From Sorangium cellulosum So ce56 (GTDB lineage: Bacteria; Myxococcota_A; Polyangia; Polyangiales; Polyangiaceae), in the NCBI RefSeq assembly GCF_000067165.1, contig NC_010162.1:6765001-6829000 (forward strand): a stretch of 64,000 nt of DNA, read 5' to 3'. Of the stretch, positions 1 to 7,904 are shown piece by piece (within the stretch, counting starts at the first letter, position 1; each line of letters starts with the position of its first letter). The position numbers were made by a program, and so were the translations under genes. The notes under the pieces are model-generated. The model was not told the origin of the DNA, searched no databases, and saw nothing but the letters and a program-made list of their open reading frames with translations.

Positions 1-669
1 ATCGTAGCTGGAGAACCCGATGTCGAGCCCGCCCTGGAGCGACGTCAGGACGAAGACGCGGTCGCCCTCCGCCGCAACCGCCTTCGCCTCGTCAAGACCG
101 CTGGACCCGTGCGTCACGCACGCCGCTACCCCGCCGGGATCGCTCTTGTCGAGCCGCGCCACGAACGCGTCGCCGGCGCCCTCGGGCAGCCCGCAGTCCG
201 CGCCGAACGACAGGCTGCCCGTGAAGTCGCCCGCCACGTAGACGCTGCCGCCGTCCAGCGCGATCGCGGTCGCCTGGTGGACGTGGGTCGCGGTGTCGTT
301 CTCCGCGTTCCCGAAGCGCTCGCTCCACACGTGGTTCCCGTCCCGCGCGAGGTGCGCCACGAAGACGTCCTTGCCGGCGCCGCCCGCCGTGAGCGGGGCG
401 CCGCCGGCAACGGTGAGGTCCCCCTTGAAGCCGCCCGCCAGCCACAGGGTGCCGTCCTCGTCGGCCGCGATCCCGCCGAGCGTGGTCTCGGCGCCACCGA
501 AAGACATCACCCACTGGCACGTATAGCCGGGCTCGCTGAACGAGCCGCCCCCGACGCCTTGCTCGTCGATGAGCTGAATGCCCACGATCTCCGCGCAGCC
601 CGCGCTGCTCGCCGCGACGAGAGAGCTCGCCAGCCACAGCCGAGCGCGCCTTTCGAGCCTCATCGTCAT
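1..669 (-). CDS. Beta-propeller-like surface lipoprotein (C-terminus beyond window)
   Basis: An open minus-strand frame runs from ATG 669 off the left edge, so the C-terminus is missing. The N-terminus has a basic stretch, a hydrophobic segment and a lipobox ending SSAGC (Cys25), which suggests an exported lipoprotein. The mature part has repeated strands such as IAADEDGTLWLAGGF and ALDGGSVYVAGDF, each followed by a segment like DVFVAHL or DAFVARL. This is the pattern of SBBP/beta-propeller repeat proteins that are common in myxobacteria. The start overlaps the stop of the upstream gene (TGATG), indicating translational coupling. A second in-frame ATG lies at 663. The ligand and role are unknown. 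Confidence 0.75.
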   Translation of the reverse strand, partial: MTMRLERRARLWLASSLVAASSAGCAEIVGIQLIDEQGVGGGSFSEPGYTCQWVMSFGGAETTLGGIAADEDGTLWLAGGFKGDLTVAGGAPLTAGGAGKDVFVAHLARDGNHVWSERFGNAENDTATHVHQATAIALDGGSVYVAGDFTGSLSFGADCGLPEGAGDAFVARLDKSDPGGVAACVTHGSSGLDEAKAVAAEGDRVFVLTSLQGGLDIGFSSYD

Positions 670-1454
670 CAGAACGCCCCGACGACGGAGCCACCGACGA
701 CGCCCGGAGCGAGCTGGAGGCGGGCGGTCGCGCGCGGCCCGTCCGAGGGCAGCGTCAGCCAGAGGACGGCCGTGCCGGCGAGCGCCACGCTCGCGGCGAT
801 GAACGAGAAATCGGACACGGTCGCATACGACATCGCCTTGCTGGCCAGATCGGGCACCGGCTGCGCGCAGTCCCGGTAACGCCTCGGATTCGCGCACGCC
901 GTCTTCGCCGCGTCGTCGACCTTGTCCCACGTGGAGATCGCCAGGCCACCGAAGGTGCTTCCGAGCGCGATGCCCGCCAGCGTGAGCCCGCCCGTCACCC
1001 ACATCAGGCTCCGATGGATCGGATCCGGCCTTGCGCCGTAAGGCGTCGGCCTGCGCGGCTCGATGTCGCCGGTGGAAGGCGCGGCATCCTGCGCTGCCGC
1101 GCTGGGCGCGAGCGCCCTCACGGGGACCTCGACGGCCTCTTCCGGCCGCGTCACCTCGACGTCGCGCGCGACGGCGTACCTCGCGGGCGCGGCCGCGATG
1201 ACCTTGCGCTTCCCCGGCTCGACAGGGCGGGCCGCGCTGGCCCCTTTCGCGGCCACGCCGTCGCGCGTCACCGGGAGCGCCTTCACCTCCTCGGACACCT
1301 CTGCGGCGCTCTGCTCGGCCCGTGCCACGCCCGCCTGCGCCCAGGTGGCCAGCGTCACGAGGAGCCCGACCGCCGGCCAACCGAGCCCCCTTCGCCCCGC
1401 GCGCCCCACACCCTTTGCGGAGCGCCGGGAGCCTCTGCTGTTCGCTTCAGGCAT
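669..1454 (-). CDS. Exported or membrane protein of unknown function, coupled to the propeller lipoprotein
   Basis: About 261 aa. ATG 1454 is preferred because AGGGG stands about 6 nt upstream; a frame-compatible start at 1511 would add 19 poorly supported residues. A basic N-terminus leads to a hydrophobic stretch (WPAVGLLVTLATWAQAG) and an ARAEQ cleavage-like site. A low-complexity middle is followed by two membrane-like segments near residues 155-180 and 215-240, separated by a loop with two Cys. The family was not recognised. Its stop overlaps the start of the downstream lipoprotein by one base, so the pair is probably an operon for an envelope complex. Confidence 0.6.
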   Translation of the reverse strand: MPEANSRGSRRSAKGVGRAGRRGLGWPAVGLLVTLATWAQAGVARAEQSAAEVSEEVKALPVTRDGVAAKGASAARPVEPGKRKVIAAAPARYAVARDVEVTRPEEAVEVPVRALAPSAAAQDAAPSTGDIEPRRPTPYGARPDPIHRSLMWVTGGLTLAGIALGSTFGGLAISTWDKVDDAAKTACANPRRYRDCAQPVPDLASKAMSYATVSDFSFIAASVALAGTAVLWLTLPSDGPRATARLQLAPGVVGGSVVGAF

Positions 1455-1700
1455 CGAGTCCCCTGGAAGGTCGGCGAGCGACACCTGCTTCAGGTCCCCG
1501 CGCTGGACCACGACGACCGATAACAGGGCACCGCGACGAGCGCCAGACGAAAGACCCCCGCGCCAGCCGCCACGCCGCGCTCCTTGCGCGCCCCTTGCGT
1601 GCGCGCCCCTTGCGCGCCCTTTACGCCCATTGCGCCCTCTGCGCCGTGTTCGCGCTTCGACGCACGCGGCCTTTGCGCTAGCGTTCCGCTCTCGGTTCCT

Positions 1701-1788
1701 CGCGGTTCCTCTCGTTCCTCGCGGTTCCTCTCGTTCCTCGCGGTTCCTCTCGTTCCTCGCGGTTCCTCTCTGTTCCTCTCGGTTCCGG
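1701..1788. repeat. 19-bp minisatellite upstream of the 1853 gene
   Basis: Three perfect consecutive 19-bp units (1701-1719, 1720-1738, 1739-1757), each CGCGGTTCCTCTCGTTCCT, are followed by a degraded fourth unit to about 1788. The flank at 1573-1645 carries a second, looser repeat rich in TTGCGCGCCCC. The block fills most of the gap between the divergent genes starting at 1454 and 1853. No open frame here looks real. Confidence 0.85.
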
Positions 1789-1852
1789 TCTCGCCCCTCG
1801 CTCCAGGTCGTCGAGCGTGCCGGCTGGAGCGCCCTCGCGAACAGGTGCCCTG

Positions 1853-2914
1853 ATGTCCTCCGTGCCAGCCCCCAAGAAGACCGTGCCAGCCCCCAAGAAG
1901 AAGCGGTCCAAGAAGAGCGCGCGCTCGCTGCCTCGCAGGGACGAGGAGTGGATCGGCGGCTTCTTCTCCCTGCGCGCGTTCGTGCACGAGGGCGACGACG
2001 CGTACCGCCCCGAGGCGGTCGTCTGGATGACCGAGCGCGGCTTCGTCCTGAGCTGCGCCGCCCTGCGCCCCGGCGACGTCGTGACGGGCGCGGTCGACAG
2101 CTTCGAGGCCGCCGCCAGAGGTCCCCTGGAGGGCAAGCCGCGGCTGCCCGAGCGTGTGCGCGTGGCCTCGCCGGCGCTCGCGGAGGCCCTGCGGGCGCGG
2201 CTCGGCCCGGAGGTCGAGGTCCGCGTCGCGCCCACGCCGGAGATCGACGTCGTCGCCGAGGACCTGGAGGCGCACCTCGGCACGCGGGACGGCCGCCTGA
2301 CGCCGAGCTTCCTCGGGGGCGGCATCGAGGCGCCGGCGATGGCCTCGTTCTTCCGCGCGGCGGCCGCGCTCTACCGCGTGACGCCCTGGAAGGCGGTGCC
2401 CAGCGACGCCGACATCATGGCGCTGTCGATCCCGTCGCTCGGCGCGCGCGATCTCGCGCTGTGCGTCGTCGGGCAGGCCGGCCAGAGCCACGGCGTCCTC
2501 CTGTTCGAGAGCGCGCGCGGGTTCGCGCTCTACCTGGCCGAGACCGCCAAGCTCCCGGACGCGCCGCCCGCGTCGCTGCCGGCGAGCTTCTTCTCGCTGA
2601 GCTTCGATCGCGCGAGCGACCTGCACCCCGCGCTGCGCGCCGAGGTCGCCGAGCAGCGCTGGGAGCTGGCCGACCCGGACGCCTACCCCACGCTCGCGAT
2701 GGTCGATGAGGACCTCATCGGCCGCAAGCCGACGCCGAAGGAGCTCACGGCCTCCGAGGCGCTCGCGCTCGGCCTGGTCGAGCTGATGAAGCGGCGCAAG
2801 GAGATCACGAAGGCGTTTCGCGGCGGCGCCCCGGTGGAGGCGAGCTACGTCGTGGAGACGCACGCGGGCCCGGTGGAGGTGCTCTTCCGCGCGCCCCACC
2901 CGGAGCGGAGCTGA
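1853..2914 (+). CDS. Conserved hypothetical protein (possibly DUF7309/DUF6930-like)
   Basis: About 353 aa, soluble. ATG 1853 is chosen because AGGTG precedes it and the protein then begins with a Lys/Pro-rich tail holding a tandem PAPKK duplication; an upstream ATG at 1817 only adds low-quality residues. The body has an alternating alpha/beta pattern with segments such as ALSIPSLGARDLALCVVGQA and HGVLLFESARGFALYL. It resembles the DUF7309/DUF6930 proteins of large-genome soil bacteria, but that is recalled rather than verified. No catalytic motif was recognised. It diverges from the 1454 gene across a repeat-filled gap. Confidence 0.7.
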   Translation: MSSVPAPKKTVPAPKKKRSKKSARSLPRRDEEWIGGFFSLRAFVHEGDDAYRPEAVVWMTERGFVLSCAALRPGDVVTGAVDSFEAAARGPLEGKPRLPERVRVASPALAEALRARLGPEVEVRVAPTPEIDVVAEDLEAHLGTRDGRLTPSFLGGGIEAPAMASFFRAAAALYRVTPWKAVPSDADIMALSIPSLGARDLALCVVGQAGQSHGVLLFESARGFALYLAETAKLPDAPPASLPASFFSLSFDRASDLHPALRAEVAEQRWELADPDAYPTLAMVDEDLIGRKPTPKELTASEALALGLVELMKRRKEITKAFRGGAPVEASYVVETHAGPVEVLFRAPHPERS

Positions 2915-2991
2915 TCCCGGCGGCGGCGCCGGCGATCAGTCAGGGCTCGGGTGAGCCGGCGGGCGAGCGCAGCAGCGGGGAAGCCCCGCCC

Positions 2992-3480
2992 TCAGCGAGC
3001 GACGAGCCGGTAGAGATCGGCGTTCACGATGAACTCGCAGAGGACGTTGCCGAGCTGGAGCATGTCGCCGCTGCGGAGAGGCACGCCGTCCCCGGACGGC
3101 GCCAGGAGCCGGTCGTTCAGGAAGGTCCCGTTGGTGCTCTTTCTCGCGTGGAGCATCGGGGTGTCCGCGACCAGCACCGAGATGTGGGCGTGGACCTTGG
3201 AGACGGACGCGTCACGGAGCACGACATCGCTGTTCAGCGCCCGCCCGATGAGGATGCGATCCTGCCAGGGGCTCTCGGGGCGCTTCGCCACCGGCAGGAG
3301 CTCGCAGCCGTGCGACGTGGCGATCATCCCCGACGAGATCCGGTGGCGGGACGAGATCGGCTGGCCGCTCATGCCAGGCGCGGTCCCGGCGACGAGGGTC
3401 TTGAACGACGGAGGAGGTTGGTCATCGGGGCCGAGCTCCCGGAGCAGCCAGGCGTGCGGGTACTTCCGATCGAACGCCAT
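2992..3480 (-). CDS. FHA-domain protein
   Basis: About 162 aa from ATG 3480 (a 178-aa version from 3528 is also possible). The C-terminal half is a forkhead-associated domain with the expected conserved features: IGRALNSDVVL, an S-x-x-H segment (SVSKVHAHI) and KSTNGTFLN. FHA domains bind phosphothreonine peptides, so the protein is probably a reader in Ser/Thr-kinase signalling, in keeping with the kinase genes at 20.4-25.9 kb. There is no signal peptide or membrane segment. The N-terminal 70 residues are unassigned. Confidence 0.85.
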   Translation of the reverse strand: MAFDRKYPHAWLLRELGPDDQPPPSFKTLVAGTAPGMSGQPISSRHRISSGMIATSHGCELLPVAKRPESPWQDRILIGRALNSDVVLRDASVSKVHAHISVLVADTPMLHARKSTNGTFLNDRLLAPSGDGVPLRSGDMLQLGNVLCEFIVNADLYRLVAR

Positions 3481-3859
3481 CCGTGAAATCGCCCGGCTCT
3501 GAGCACAAAGCGCCGCGAAGGTCAACATGACAAGATCTTCCCCCAGGTTCCGGGCCGTTCGAGAGAGCCGAGCTCCCCGAGCGGCGCATCGCCCAATTCA
3601 GCGGGGCCCGATAGGCCCTTATACATCAGGAGACGACGGAATCACCGGACGCCACGAGACACCTTCGAGACGACTCCGGCGCTGAACGGACTACATCGTC
3701 GGCGCTCGCCACACTCGGCTCCCGCGCGGCTCGACAAGACCGGCCGCACCGAGCCCATGACGGGCGTCTTCGCGCTCGATGCGCCGAGCATGCGCGACCT
3801 CGAGTCGACGCGCGGCGGCCAGCTGATCGGCGTCGCCCACGCCCCGCTGGCAGATCGGA

Positions 3860-4566
3860 CCAACGCCGGCGTGACCTCGGAGGCAGCGGACCCGATCTCG
3901 AGCTGCCCCTCGCCGTTCGCGCCCCAGCACCACAGGCTGCCGTCGAGCCGCCTCGCGCAGCTGTGCAGCTCGCCGATGGCGCTCTCGGCCCAGCCATCAC
4001 CCTCGACCGCGGCCGGAGTGGTCCGGTCCTCCGTGTCGCCGACGCCGAGCTGCCCCTCGTCGTTGGCCCCCAGCAGGAGAGCCGCCCGCCCAGGATGACG
4101 CACGTGTGGTACGGGCCCGCGGCGAGGCCGTCGACGCGCAGGACGGTGTCGCCGGCAGCGCCGCCCGCGCCACGCCCGCGGCCGCGTCGAGCGTCCTGTC
4201 AGAACACCACCCCCGCGCCCAGCGCCGCGAGCACGCCTGGGCCGCCCGTGCTCGTGACGACCGCGTCGCCCGCGAGCGCCTCCACCATCATGAAGGGCGC
4301 GAGCGCGCCGACGCTCGCGCCGAAGCGCACGGGCCGCACGTCGACGTCCGCGGTCACGACGAGCCGCCGCGCGCCCCGACCCACAGCGCGGCCGCCCCCA
4401 GGGCGAGCGCTCCTGCGAGGGAGCCGGCCCAGAGCCACCGGCGGCCATGGCGAGCGCCCCGGGCCTCGAGCCGCTCCTTGATGCGCTGCCACTGGCGCGC
4501 CGCGCTCCCCTGGGTGAGCGGCGGTCGCACCCACGCCCGGAGGGGCGGCTCGGGGTTCATGCTCAC
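3860..4566 (-). pseudogene. Decayed FecR-like/RCC1-repeat gene
   Basis: Reading leftward from ATG 4566, a FecR-like start (basic stretch, then membrane segment WLWAGSLAGALALGAAAL) is open for 70 residues and then hits a stop. A shift of frame near 4370 restores a coding-like stretch (RRLVVTADVDVRPVRFGA onward) that stops at 4199-4201. The same frame past that stop spells an RCC1 repeat (GPYHTCVILGGRLSCWG). A missing base in the G-run near 4066 moves the next repeat (ANDEGQLGVGD onward, CARRLDGSLWCWGANGEGQL) into another frame. Homology fades left of about 3860. Three independent lesions argue for decay rather than one sequencing error. The stretch 3529-3859 holds nothing recognisable. Confidence 0.65.
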
Positions 4567-4667
4567 GATGTACCCCGACGGGCCGGGAATGGCTCAGCCG
4601 GCGGACGCGCGCTCGACCGCGCTCCCGCCTGGCGCCGCCGGGACGAGGAGCGCGCCGGCAGCGGCGC

Positions 4668-5960
4668 TCAGGGCAGGTTCGCCAGCGGGTCCGTCTTGCC
4701 GACGCCCGCGTGCTCCAGGACGAGCGCCTTGACGGCGGCCGCGCGGTCGAGCGGGTACTCGTACGGCGCGGTCCAGGAGCAGTCTTGACCCGACGCCTGC
4801 GTCCCGGTGGTCTGCTCGAACACGTTGTCGATGCGGTGCGTACCGCCGGCCGGGCTGTCCAGGGTGGTGATGGGGTTCTTCACCTTGTAGAAGTGATTGC
4901 CCTCCACCCTCAGGCAGGCGCCGACCCGCGAGTTCACCCCCGACGTGGGGACGTCCTCGAAGTAGTTGTTGAAGACGTGCCCGTTGCCGCCGCGGTAGCT
5001 CGGGACGCGGGAGTTCACGTTGCGGAAGCGGTTGTGATGGAAGGTGATGCGGCGGTCGCTGTCGTCGTTGTCCGACGAGCCGACCAGCATGCCCTTCCAG
5101 TGGTCGTGCAGGTAGCTCCACGAGATCGTGATGTTCGAGGACTCGTGGGTCGCGTCGATGAGGCCATCGTACTTGTCCTTGTCGGAGTTCACGGCGGGAG
5201 ACTCGGCCCAGAGCTCGCAGTGGTCGATCCAGACGTTGTGGCTCTCGTCCATGTGGATGCCGTCGCCGTTGCCGCTGCTGGCCAGCACGTGGTGGATCTT
5301 CAGGTTGCGGACGATGATGTTGGAGGCCCTCCTCAGATTGAGCCCGATCCCCTCCAGCTCTCCGCTCGACCCGACCCCCACGATCGTCTTGTCGGAGGTG
5401 ACGTCCACGTCGTCGCCGCTACCGCTGATCTTGCCGGTGATCTGGATGATCACGGCGCCGTCCCGCGCGGCCTCCCTCCTGAGGGCGTCGAGCGAGCTCA
5501 CGGAGACGACCTGTCCGCCCTTGCCGCCGGTGGTGCCGTCGCCGGTCGTGGCGTAGCCGTAGAGCCTGAAGTCGACCGCGCCAGGGTCGCCGCCGCCGGC
5601 GCCGCTGCCGGAGCCGCCGGCGCCGCTGCTCGAGCCGCCATTGCCTTCGTCCGAGCCGCCCTCACCGCTGCTGGAGCCGCCGGTGCCTTCGTCCGAGCCG
5701 CCCTCACCGCTGCCGGAGCCGCCCTCACCGCTGCCGGAGCCGCCGGTCCCGCCGCTGGAGTTGCCCGCGCCGCTGCCCGCGCCGCTCCCACCGGTCCCGG
5801 CGGCGCCGACGCTCGCCGTGGAGCCTGCGCTCCCGCTGCTCGTCGGCTGCCCCGCGTCGTCTTCCGGCTCTGACGTCTCCGAGCCGCACCCGACCACCGA
5901 AACGCCGAGGATGCCGAGCGCGATCAGCGCAGCCCAAGCGACTCCAGATTCGCACTTCAT
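4668..5960 (-). CDS. Pectate lyase, polysaccharide lyase family 1, lipoprotein
   Basis: About 430 aa from ATG 5960, which follows a good ribosome site (AAAGGTGA); an upstream in-frame ATG at 6035 lacks one. A signal peptide ends at a VVGC lipobox. Residues about 30-130 are a Gly/Ser/Glu-rich tether built of repeated GGS.GEGGSDEG units. The rest is a right-handed parallel beta-helix of PL1 type: NIIVRNLKIHHV, the family motif VWIDHCEL, an Asp-rich metal-binding region around DKDKYDGLIDATHESSNIT, and the catalytic-arginine segment RVPSYRGG. PL1 enzymes cleave alpha-1,4-galacturonan by Ca-dependent beta-elimination. The enzyme probably acts on plant pectin while tethered to the outer surface. 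Confidence 0.93.
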   Translation of the reverse strand: MKCESGVAWAALIALGILGVSVVGCGSETSEPEDDAGQPTSSGSAGSTASVGAAGTGGSGAGSGAGNSSGGTGGSGSGEGGSGSGEGGSDEGTGGSSSGEGGSDEGNGGSSSGAGGSGSGAGGGDPGAVDFRLYGYATTGDGTTGGKGGQVVSVSSLDALRREAARDGAVIIQITGKISGSGDDVDVTSDKTIVGVGSSGELEGIGLNLRRASNIIVRNLKIHHVLASSGNGDGIHMDESHNVWIDHCELWAESPAVNSDKDKYDGLIDATHESSNITISWSYLHDHWKGMLVGSSDNDDSDRRITFHHNRFRNVNSRVPSYRGGNGHVFNNYFEDVPTSGVNSRVGACLRVEGNHFYKVKNPITTLDSPAGGTHRIDNVFEQTTGTQASGQDCSWTAPYEYPLDRAAAVKALVLEHAGVGKTDPLANLP

Positions 5961-6192
5961 GAGCAAGTCACCTTTCCGTGATGAGCCAAGGCCAAGCAGC
6001 TCGCGCGACGCGGGCGGAGACGCCGGACAGCACACAAGCCGTTCGCTGGAGCTTCACAGCAACGCACATGCCATCGGTTCAGGACGAACCAGCCCTGTCT
6101 GGGATTGCACGGTTCCACCGCATTTCTCGCAGGGATCTCTGCAGCGCCGCTCCTCTCCCCCGGAGCTCCCGGGCAGGCGCCGCGACCGAGGC

Positions 6193-6211
6193 TGTCAACC
6201 ACCGGTTGACA
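6193..6211. promoter_or_regulatory. 19-bp perfect inverted repeat upstream of the pectate lyase
   Basis: TGTCAACC and GGTTGACA are perfect 8-bp arms around a 3-nt centre (ACC). The site lies 230 bp upstream of the pectate lyase start, between it and the CBM-like gene (both minus strand). Size and symmetry fit an operator for a dimeric regulator such as a LacI- or GntR-type protein. No regulator gene is adjacent. Confidence 0.5.
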
Positions 6212-6319
6212 CGGTGGACACGTGCAACACCGCGTCATCAGCCCTGGCGCTGTACGATGCCCGCGATATCGAGCGCCGCGGCGTGGCCCCGCGCTCGGCT
6301 CCGCGGCGCCTCCCGGGGA

Positions 6320-6967
6320 TCAGGGACCGATTCGAACGAGCTCGACCCAGTCGAGCCTCGCCGCGTCCTCGCGGCACCCGAACGAGACGATGTGCACCCC
6401 TGGATCGAGCGCGAACTTGAGCAGCAGCCCTGTCGCGTCCTTCGCGTCGTGAACGTAATCCTCGTGGAACTCGGTCCCGTTGAAGTCGTACCTGGTTCCG
6501 AGCTCCGGCTCATGGTCCACGCGGACCAGGAACGAGTTGTCCGTGCTCTCGTCGGGCCCCGTGGCGACCCTGGCCCTGATCTGGTACGTGCCGGCCTCGG
6601 CGATCTCGAACGAGCAGTCGACCCGGTCGCTGTTGCAATTCGCCTCCTCGGGGACCGCCACGTACGTCCCGCCGCTCGCGAGCAGGTCGTCCACGCGCTC
6701 GAACCGGCCGGAGAGCTCGCAGTCCTCGGCCTCGATCCTGATCCTGAACGAGCTGCTCCCCCCTCCCGCGGGCGCCGGCGAGGCATCCCACGCGGCGGAC
6801 AACCCCTCCAGCGAGCACGCGCAGGCCAGCACCGGCAAGAGCGCCCCCCAGCGCCCCCATCGCGCCGCACGCGCGACGGCCGCCGTCGCGCGCGCCGTGG
6901 GATCCTCCCCCGCGCCGCAGCTCGCGCGAGGTGTCGTGTCCGCCCCAGGTCCCGAGGTCTCGTTCAT
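6320..6967 (-). CDS. Lipoprotein with a CBM6/35-like carbohydrate-binding module
   Basis: About 215 aa from ATG 6967. A basic N-terminus and hydrophobic core end at a lipobox-like LACAC. The mature region starts IRIEAEDCELSGRFERVDD and contains GGTYVAVP, GTYQIRARVATGPDESTDNS and a closing strand DWVELV. That order (EAE start, GTY..RVRVA middle, L.WVEL end) is characteristic of galactose-binding-fold CBM6/CBM35 modules. No catalytic domain is attached, so it is probably a surface sugar-binding protein. It lies upstream of the pectate lyase on the same strand, suggesting a role in plant-polymer binding, although a 360-bp gap with its own dyad separates them. Confidence 0.7.
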   Translation of the reverse strand: MNETSGPGADTTPRASCGAGEDPTARATAAVARAARWGRWGALLPVLACACSLEGLSAAWDASPAPAGGGSSSFRIRIEAEDCELSGRFERVDDLLASGGTYVAVPEEANCNSDRVDCSFEIAEAGTYQIRARVATGPDESTDNSFLVRVDHEPELGTRYDFNGTEFHEDYVHDAKDATGLLLKFALDPGVHIVSFGCREDAARLDWVELVRIGP

Positions 6968-7024
6968 CTCCCACGACGCTAGCAAGACGCGCACCGGCGG
7001 CGCGGCACAACTCGTCGAGCCGGC

Positions 7025-7051
7025 GCGATTCACGCGATTCACGCGATTCAC
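7025..7051. repeat. 9-bp tandem repeat, three perfect copies
   Basis: GCGATTCAC occurs three times head to tail, followed by a partial ACAC. It lies between the CBM-like lipoprotein start (6967) and the SDR stop (7090), in the probable promoter region of the former. Confidence 0.85.
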
Positions 7052-7089
7052 ACGGGACGCGCGGACGTCAGAAGCACGCCCCGCGCGTG

Positions 7090-7797
7090 TCAGCGCGCGG
7101 CGGGACGCGCGTAGTCCTGCGCGCGGAAGAGCACCCCGTGGACCTCGCCGTCGACCAGCGCCGGGACGAGCGCCCCAGGCAGCACCGACTCGACGTCGTT
7201 CGGCGCCTTCGGTCCGCCGAGATCGGTCCGCAGCCACCCCGGGTCGAGGAGGTTCATCAGCACGCCCGTGCCACGGAGCGAAGGCGCCATGTCGCGCACG
7301 AACTTGTCGAGCGCGGCCTTCGACGCCGCGTAGGCCATCAGCTCGGGCTGATCCTGGATCCCGGAGGTCACCTGCACGATTCGCCCGAAGCGCCGCTCCA
7401 GCATCGTCGGCAGCAGCCGGTACGTGATCCGTATCGGGCTGATGACGTTCACCTCGAAGCTGAGCCGGTAATCGTCCGCCGGCGTCTGCAGGTGCGAGGC
7501 GCGGAACGGCGTCATGATGGCGGCGTTGTTGAACAGGAGGTCGATCCCGCCCGACGCCGCGATGGTGTCGTCCAGCATGCGGTCGACCGCCGCCTGATCC
7601 GACAGCTCGCCCGAGACAGCGCTCACCCGGATCCCCTTGCCGGCGAGCTCCCCTTCGAGCTCGCGCGTGTGCGCCGCGTCGCGGCTGTGCAGGACGACGT
7701 TGCAGCCGAGGTCCGCGAGGCCGCGCGCGATCCGCTTGCCGATGCCCCGGCTCGCGCCGGTGACCAGCGCCCACTTTCCACGAATTTCAAGCGTCAT
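7090..7797 (-). CDS. Short-chain dehydrogenase/reductase (SDR)
   Basis: 235 aa, the usual length for classical SDRs. The cofactor motif TGASRGIG is at residues 14-21, the structural NNA motif is in LLFNNAAIM, the catalytic Ser is in VQVTSGIQ, and the Y-x-x-x-K pair is YAASK. HSRD after beta-2 (Arg in place of an acidic residue) suggests NADP(H) preference. Such enzymes reduce carbonyls or oxidise alcohols; the substrate cannot be read from the sequence. It appears monocistronic and shares its strand with the flanking genes. Confidence 0.9.
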   Translation of the reverse strand: MTLEIRGKWALVTGASRGIGKRIARGLADLGCNVVLHSRDAAHTRELEGELAGKGIRVSAVSGELSDQAAVDRMLDDTIAASGGIDLLFNNAAIMTPFRASHLQTPADDYRLSFEVNVISPIRITYRLLPTMLERRFGRIVQVTSGIQDQPELMAYAASKAALDKFVRDMAPSLRGTGVLMNLLDPGWLRTDLGGPKAPNDVESVLPGALVPALVDGEVHGVLFRAQDYARPAAR

Positions 7798-7904
7798 GGC
7801 GGCCTCTTATGGCAGAGGCCGTCCGGCCTGGCAGCTCGAAAAGCGCCGCGGCGGGCGCAGGCGCCGCGGGGACGCCGCTCCGGGTGGCGCCGCGCGCGCC
7901 GGCG

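Noticed and set aside
1701..1788. Possible CRISPR array
   Set aside because: The units are contiguous with no unique spacers and there are no cas genes.
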